From assembly GCA_020631045.1 (NCBI GenBank), contig JAHDHZ010000026.1, positions 1-37,267 on the forward strand: a stretch of DNA of 37,267 nucleotides, given 5' to 3'. The stretch is from Flavobacteriales bacterium. GTDB lineage: Bacteria > Bacteroidota > Bacteroidia > Flavobacteriales_G > JALEGO01. Of this stretch, positions 33,723 through 37,267 are shown in pieces. The translations under genes were made by a program, and so were the position numbers. The first letter of the stretch is position 1. Each line of letters begins with the position of its first letter. A model generated the notes under the pieces. It did no database searches, had not been told where the DNA came from, and was given only the letters and a program-made list of their open reading frames with translations.

Positions 33723-35078
33723 TTAGTGGCCTACAGAAGTTTTCAAGTCTTCAGCTCCATGCGTAAGGCGTTTCAATGGTTTTAGCATTGCAAGAACGAT
33801 AGCCCCGAATATGGCGCAGAAAATAGCAATGCCTGTAAAGACTTGAAATTCACCAGCACCTTCAACAGCGTGTTCTCCTAAAGATCCTGCGATTTTATTT
33901 CCAAATCCGGTTGCAGCAAAGTAAGCCCCCATCATAAAGGCAGCATATTTAGCAGGAGCCAATTTTGTAATAAAAGAAAGTGCAACAGGTGAAGCGCACA
34001 ACTCTCCGATCGTATGAAATAGATAGGCCAATACGAGCCAAATCATAGCAGATTTTGCAGTTACTTCATCGCCTGACATCTGAACTTCAGTTGAAGCTTT
34101 AGACATGAATAAAAACCCTAATCCCATAATGATGAGTCCTAGGGCCATTTTAAAAAGAGAAGAGCTTTCACGGCCTTTCATCTTCCAATTGTGCCAAAAT
34201 CCTGCTACCGGAACTCCTAAGATCATAATGTATAAAGGGTTTAAAGATTGAAACCAAGAGGTTGGCACTTCAAAAGCTCCTAGTAAACGATCTGTTTTCT
34301 CAGAGGCATAAAGGTTCATCAATCCTCCCGCTTGTTCAAAAGCTCCCCAAAAAACAATGATGAGTAAGAACGATAAGAACATCACAAGCATTCTATCTTT
34401 TTCAACTTGTGTTAAGGGTTTTTGAGAAAGATCTTCTCCTGTTGAGCTGTCAGTAGAAAGTAAATTGCCTACTTCTGCTAAGTGCTTTTGACCCATGATG
34501 TAGACCAGTTGCCCGAATAACATTCCGATTCCGGCTAATCCAAATCCGTAATGCCAACCCCAAGCCTCGCCAATGTACCCGACCAATAAGCTCGCAGCAA
34601 ATGCTCCAACATTGATGCCAATATAAAAAATAGAAAATCCTTTGTCTCGACGCTCATCTCCGTCTTTGTACAATCCACCCACCATAGTAGAAATGTTAGG
34701 TTTTAAAAGACCAACGCCCAGAATAATTAATAAAAGACCTGTATAAAAGGCCCATATTTGTTCAACTGCTAAGATACCATGCCCTGCACAAAGTAAGAGC
34801 CCTCCGTACATAACAGCTTTTCGCTGACCAAATAACTTATCGGCAAGCCATCCACCCGGAATACTCATCACATAAACCAGCATAGTATACCAGCCGTACA
34901 ATTCAATTGCTTCAGCTTTTGTCCACCCAAGCCCGGCGTTTGCATCAGTTGTTTTAGCGACCATGTAAAGTACTAGAATCGCCCGCATACCGTAGTAAGA
35001 AAAGCGCTCCCACATTTCAGTGAAAAACAGTACAAATAGCCCGATAGGATGTCCGAAAATTTCTTTTTGATTACTCAT
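33723..35078 (-). CDS. POT/PTR2-family peptide:proton symporter, short form
   Basis: 451 residues, shorter than the usual 490-520 of the family, with about 12 membrane segments. ExxER is at E21-E24-R25 (FTEMWERFSYYGMRA), with LLKPNISTMVGGLYKDGDER and FSIFYIGINVGAFAASLLVG. The pair of extra helices often found between the two halves is missing; a polar linker (LSTDSSTGEDLSQKPLTQVE) occupies that place. It is probably functional as a 12-helix transporter. It is the first gene of the leftward operon with the long form and the thioredoxin-like protein, and diverges from the recombinase gene. Confidence 0.92.
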   Translation of the reverse strand: MSNQKEIFGHPIGLFVLFFTEMWERFSYYGMRAILVLYMVAKTTDANAGLGWTKAEAIELYGWYTMLVYVMSIPGGWLADKLFGQRKAVMYGGLLLCAGHGILAVEQIWAFYTGLLLIILGVGLLKPNISTMVGGLYKDGDERRDKGFSIFYIGINVGAFAASLLVGYIGEAWGWHYGFGLAGIGMLFGQLVYIMGQKHLAEVGNLLSTDSSTGEDLSQKPLTQVEKDRMLVMFLSFLLIIVFWGAFEQAGGLMNLYASEKTDRLLGAFEVPTSWFQSLNPLYIMILGVPVAGFWHNWKMKGRESSSLFKMALGLIIMGLGFLFMSKASTEVQMSGDEVTAKSAMIWLVLAYLFHTIGELCASPVALSFITKLAPAKYAAFMMGAYFAATGFGNKIAGSLGEHAVEGAGEFQVFTGIAIFCAIFGAIVLAMLKPLKRLTHGAEDLKTSVGH

Positions 35079-35147
35079 AATTCTTTTTTGTGATCGGCTA
35101 ATTTAATGAAAATAAGGTAGAATGTCTCATTGCAATTTTCTAGAGCT

Positions 35148-35187
35148 TAAACGTTTATAAACGTAAGTAAACGTTTAATGAACGACT
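35148..35187 (+). promoter_or_regulatory. Three-and-a-half 10-bp palindromic repeats (operator candidate)
   Basis: TAAACGTTTA (35148-35157), TAAACGTAAG (35158-35167), TAAACGTTTA (35168-35177), then a degenerate ATGAACGACT. Their AACG cores are spaced 10, 10 and 11 bp, that is one helix turn. TAAACGTTTA is its own reverse complement. The array ends just upstream of the recombinase -33 element and lies 70-110 bp upstream of the divergent transporter start. Confidence 0.7.
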
Positions 35188-35213
35188 TGGGGTCTTTTGA
35201 GTAGGTAATTTTG
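35187..35213 (+). promoter_or_regulatory. Probable promoter of the recombinase gene
   Basis: TTG (35187-35189), 16-bp spacer and TAATTTTG (35206-35213). The ATG at 35218 is only 5 bp beyond, so the transcript would be leaderless or nearly so. Confidence 0.5.
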
Positions 35214-35217
35214 AAAT

Positions 35218-36294
35218 ATGCATTCGGTGAAATTATACTGTTATCAAAAGAATCGTTCTGTCGCTTATTTAGAATGTCCTTTTGAAGAACCTTACTTAAA
35301 TATTGTGAAAGCCATTCCGTATTCTCAATGGCAAATAGGGCCAGTCGATCGTTTGAAAATTAAAAACACGCCTGATTTATTGCCTGTCATCTTCAAGGTT
35401 TTTAAACATGTTGCATGGGTAAACATTGATCGTTATCTCACTGCTCGAGATCCTGTGCATGAATCAAAAAATACGAGAAAGTATTTAAAAAAGCTCGTCT
35501 ATTTAAAGTACAGTAAGGCAACGATTCTTACTTATATGTATTTTTTTAGGTTGTTTGACATTCATTTCAAAGAGAAAATTGATCAATTAACTCAAGAAGA
35601 GGTAGAGGATTTTCTTTTATTCACCAGCAAACAAAGAAATTATGTTTCTTCAACAACCAATCAAATGATTAATGCAATCAATTTTTACTATACGCAAGTT
35701 ATTCAAGATGAAAGAATTCCATTTTTTTTAAGAAGGGCAAAAAAGATGCCAACTTTGCCAAAAGTACTAACCAAGCAAGAGGTGAGGCTGGTACTTTCTA
35801 GAACCTTGAATTTAAAGCATCGCTTAATTTTATCTTTAATTTATTCTGCAGGTCTAAGAGTAGGAGAGGTCTTGAAACTAAAGATCAAAGATGTTGATTT
35901 TGAGCGTTGTACTTTAAATATTACAGCCTCAAAAAACAATAAAAGTAGAACTACTATTTTTTCTAGAAACCTTGTTACCGATCTTAAAAAATATTTATCA
36001 GTTTACAGGCCAAATGTATTTCTATTTGAGGGTTTTTACCAAAGACCTTATTCTGCAACAAGTGTGCGGTCTATTTTAAAAAAATCTTTAAAAAAAGCAC
36101 ACATAAAACAAACAGGGATTACAGTACACACACTAAGACATAGTTTTGCGACACACCTTTTAGAGTCAGGAGTAAACTTGAGATACATTCAAAAACTTCT
36201 AGGCCATTCAAACATTTCTACCACTCAAATTTACACTCATGTTACAACCCAAAAACTTATTGATATCACAAACCCTCTTGATTACCCAATTTGA
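35218..36294 (+). CDS. Tyrosine recombinase/integrase
   Basis: 358 residues. The C-terminal catalytic domain (about 178-350) has a full set of residues: R214 (SAGLRVGE), K239 or K242 (ASKNNKSR), H304-xx-R307 (HTLRHSFATHLLESG), H330 (LLGHSN) and Tyr339 (TTQIYTHV). A SAM-like core-binding domain spans about 85-170. The first 75 residues form an additional domain (IPYSQWQIGPVDRLKIKNTP, VAWVNIDRY) found, as I recall, on some Bacteroidota recombinases. It lacks the roughly 20-residue insertion near the HxxR block that marks integron IntI, so it is Xer/integrase-like rather than canonical IntI. Downstream lies a gene bracketed by inverted repeats, so it may act on those. Confidence 0.92.
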   Translation: MHSVKLYCYQKNRSVAYLECPFEEPYLNIVKAIPYSQWQIGPVDRLKIKNTPDLLPVIFKVFKHVAWVNIDRYLTARDPVHESKNTRKYLKKLVYLKYSKATILTYMYFFRLFDIHFKEKIDQLTQEEVEDFLLFTSKQRNYVSSTTNQMINAINFYYTQVIQDERIPFFLRRAKKMPTLPKVLTKQEVRLVLSRTLNLKHRLILSLIYSAGLRVGEVLKLKIKDVDFERCTLNITASKNNKSRTTIFSRNLVTDLKKYLSVYRPNVFLFEGFYQRPYSATSVRSILKKSLKKAHIKQTGITVHTLRHSFATHLLESGVNLRYIQKLLGHSNISTTQIYTHVTTQKLIDITNPLDYPI

Positions 36295-36540
36295 ATTTCT
36301 TTGCCTTTTAATTGTTTTCAGTATTTGCTTATGTGGATGTTGAGGTTTTTTATAGGTGTTCAAGGTTTATTTCTAGTGAGATTTTCGTATAGTTTAAATT
36401 AGTGAAGTGCCACTATACTTTACTAGTTTGAATAAATCAATTAATTAAACCTTTAGTATTTGATAAAAGAATTTTTTTGAAAAAAATATTAGGCAGACAA
36501 TCTTCGATATTTTATTGTTATTATTGTAAGTACATTTGTT

Positions 36541-36567
36541 TGCTAAAAACAATAACGTTTTTTAGCA
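36541..36567. repeat. Imperfect hairpin next to the left cassette boundary
   Basis: TGCTAAAAAC (36541-36550) pairs with GTTTTTTAGCA (36557-36567) with one bulged base and a 6-nt loop. It is not followed by a T run, so it does not look like a terminator for the recombinase gene. It ends 2 bp before the 12-bp boundary repeat and could be part of a recombination site. Confidence 0.55.
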
Positions 36568-36569
36568 AG

Positions 36570-36581
36570 TAGTTGGGGCAC
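36570..36581 (+). repeat. Left boundary repeat of the cassette-like unit
   Basis: TAGTTGGGGCAC. The exact inverse, GTGCCCCAACTA, lies at 37190-37201 just after the following gene. The internal GTTGGGG differs at one position from the integron core site GTTRRRY. Confidence 0.8.
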
Positions 36582-36601
36582 ATTTTCTTCCAGAACTTGA
36601 T

Positions 36602-37183
36602 ATGATTAAAAAAAGTACATCTCCTGTTTTATTAGTTCTTTTCTTTTTCTTCTCTTGCTCACAGGATAAAAAAATAGAATTAGATTATACTCCTTATTAC
36701 GATATCTATTCATTAAGTCAAATTAATGACTCAATTTGGAAAGACACGCTATTATATGGTTCAAAAACAGATCCATATAATAGATTTATTTCACCAATGC
36801 TTTTAGACATTAAAGACGATTATGGACATAGAGATAGTTTATTTCCAGAAAGTACATTATCTAAAGTAGAATATTCTAAATCACCTTCTATATTTTCAAA
36901 ATCTCTTTCAATCAATCAAATAAATAATCTACTTGAAACAATTAATAATCCAATAAATTTAGGATGGGGTGAAACTACATATCAAGCTGAAGGAAAGTTT
37001 AAGTTTTATAACACAGAGAATAAACTAATTGCAGTTCTATCTCATATGAGCAATAATTATATAAAAGTCGAATATATAAAAGATCAGAAAATTTCTAGAA
37101 ATTTTGAATATAAAAAATTCAAATTTGGTGAACTAAGAGGTAAAGGCGTTACTCAGTTTAACAATGTATTAAAAGAATTATAA
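36602..37183 (+). CDS. Lipoprotein of unknown function, cassette-like gene
   Basis: 193 residues with lipoprotein signal VLLVLFFFFSC (Cys19). The mature part is polar with regular beta segments (WGETTYQAEGKFKFYNTENK, IKVEYIKDQKISRNFEY) and no domain I recognise. The gene is noticeably richer in A and T than the core genes, suggesting horizontal acquisition. Its ATG is 20 bp after one boundary repeat and its stop 6 bp before the inverted copy, so almost no non-coding DNA lies between them. That packing is typical of integron gene cassettes. Whether the protein does anything for the recombinase or merely travels with it cannot be told. Confidence 0.78.
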   Translation: MIKKSTSPVLLVLFFFFSCSQDKKIELDYTPYYDIYSLSQINDSIWKDTLLYGSKTDPYNRFISPMLLDIKDDYGHRDSLFPESTLSKVEYSKSPSIFSKSLSINQINNLLETINNPINLGWGETTYQAEGKFKFYNTENKLIAVLSHMSNNYIKVEYIKDQKISRNFEYKKFKFGELRGKGVTQFNNVLKEL

Positions 37184-37189
37184 AACAAC

Positions 37190-37201
37190 GTGCCCCAACT
37201 A
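37190..37201 (-). repeat. Right boundary repeat of the cassette-like unit
   Basis: GTGCCCCAACTA, the exact reverse complement of 36570-36581, preceded by ACAAC directly after the gene stop. In an attC-like reading this would be the first arm of a longer imperfect palindrome whose second arm lies beyond the window. Confidence 0.8.
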
Positions 37202-37225
37202 GCTGTAAAATTCATTAAGCCAGCT
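37201..37225. repeat. Small hairpin within the right site
   Basis: AGCTG (37201-37205) and CAGCT (37221-37225) form a 5-bp stem around 15 nt. It follows the right boundary repeat and fits the nested-arm layout expected of a folded recombination site. The remaining bases to 37267 are AT-rich without a visible gene. Confidence 0.4.
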
Positions 37226-37267
37226 CTTTACGTAATTCATCAATTTTTACTTATCTTTATTCAAAAT

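Larger units (their letters stand above)
36295..36601. other. 307-bp non-coding stretch behind the recombinase (possible attI-like region)
   Basis: No frame of credible length or composition. It is AT-rich, with an A/T palindrome (36471-36487), a GTGCC..ACTA element at 36407-36415 that partly resembles the repeat downstream, the hairpin at 36541-36567, and the left 12-bp repeat at 36570-36581. If the cassette model holds, the recombinase's primary attachment site would be here. Confidence 0.45.

Noticed and set aside
35218-36294. Canonical integron integrase IntI
   Set aside because: The IntI-specific insertion before the HxxR block is missing and an extra N-terminal domain is present, so only integron-like is claimed.
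36471-36487. ATTTTTTT-G-AAAAAAAT palindrome as an operator or terminator
   Set aside because: It consists only of A and T runs in a very AT-rich stretch and can arise by chance.

Overview
The window is AT-rich bacterial DNA, very probably from a marine-type member of the Bacteroidota (Flavobacteriia/Cytophagia-like). Evidence: a type IX secretion gene (porQ) next to cmk, a type IX C-terminal sorting domain on the CotH-like protein, DnaE with an N-terminal proofreading exonuclease, the order rplM-rpsI-rpsB-tsf-pyrH-frr, many SPII lipoproteins, and several TAnnTTTG -7 boxes typical of the Bacteroidota housekeeping sigma factor. Translational starts are often TTG or GTG and clear Shine-Dalgarno sequences are rare.

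Region 1 (1-8506) is an accessory surface locus. A leftward operon runs ECF sigma factor, small membrane anti-sigma-like protein, Spy/CpxP-like membrane protein, EF-hand lipoprotein, two paralogous YHYH lipoproteins and a MORN-type lipoprotein cut by the window edge. Facing it across about 100 bp with a perfect 25-bp palindrome is a rightward operon: CotH-kinase-like secreted protein, DUF2490 barrel, VTC (polyphosphate polymerase-type) domain protein, DUF4956 membrane protein and a lipoprotein. The genes look like one regulated module that builds or modifies something at the envelope; its product is unknown.

Region 2 (8536-20291) is mostly core or widely distributed genes: glycosyltransferase, MscS-like channel, M49 dipeptidyl peptidase, porQ-cmk, an orphan CoA-transferase B subunit, a CPA1 antiporter, a small hidden ORF (17761-17928), purB, rplS and an EGF-like lipoprotein. 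Region 3 (20384-28962) is replication and translation: dnaE, rplM, rpsI, rpsB (with an extra C-terminal helix-hairpin-helix domain), tsf, pyrH and frr.

Region 4 (28959-35078) holds a radical SAM/SPASM protein, an orphan PaaD-like protein, a serine-hydrolase-like lipoprotein, a thioredoxin-like protein and two tandem POT transporters.

Region 5 (35148-37267) is the second accessory region. Three 10-bp palindromic repeats sit upstream of a tyrosine recombinase promoter. Behind the recombinase is a single AT-rich lipoprotein gene tightly bracketed by inverted copies of a 12-bp sequence, which resembles the first cassette of an integron-like array continuing beyond the window. This and the CotH/VTC/YHYH module are the best candidates for undescribed systems. 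All functional statements are from reading the sequence; no database search was possible.
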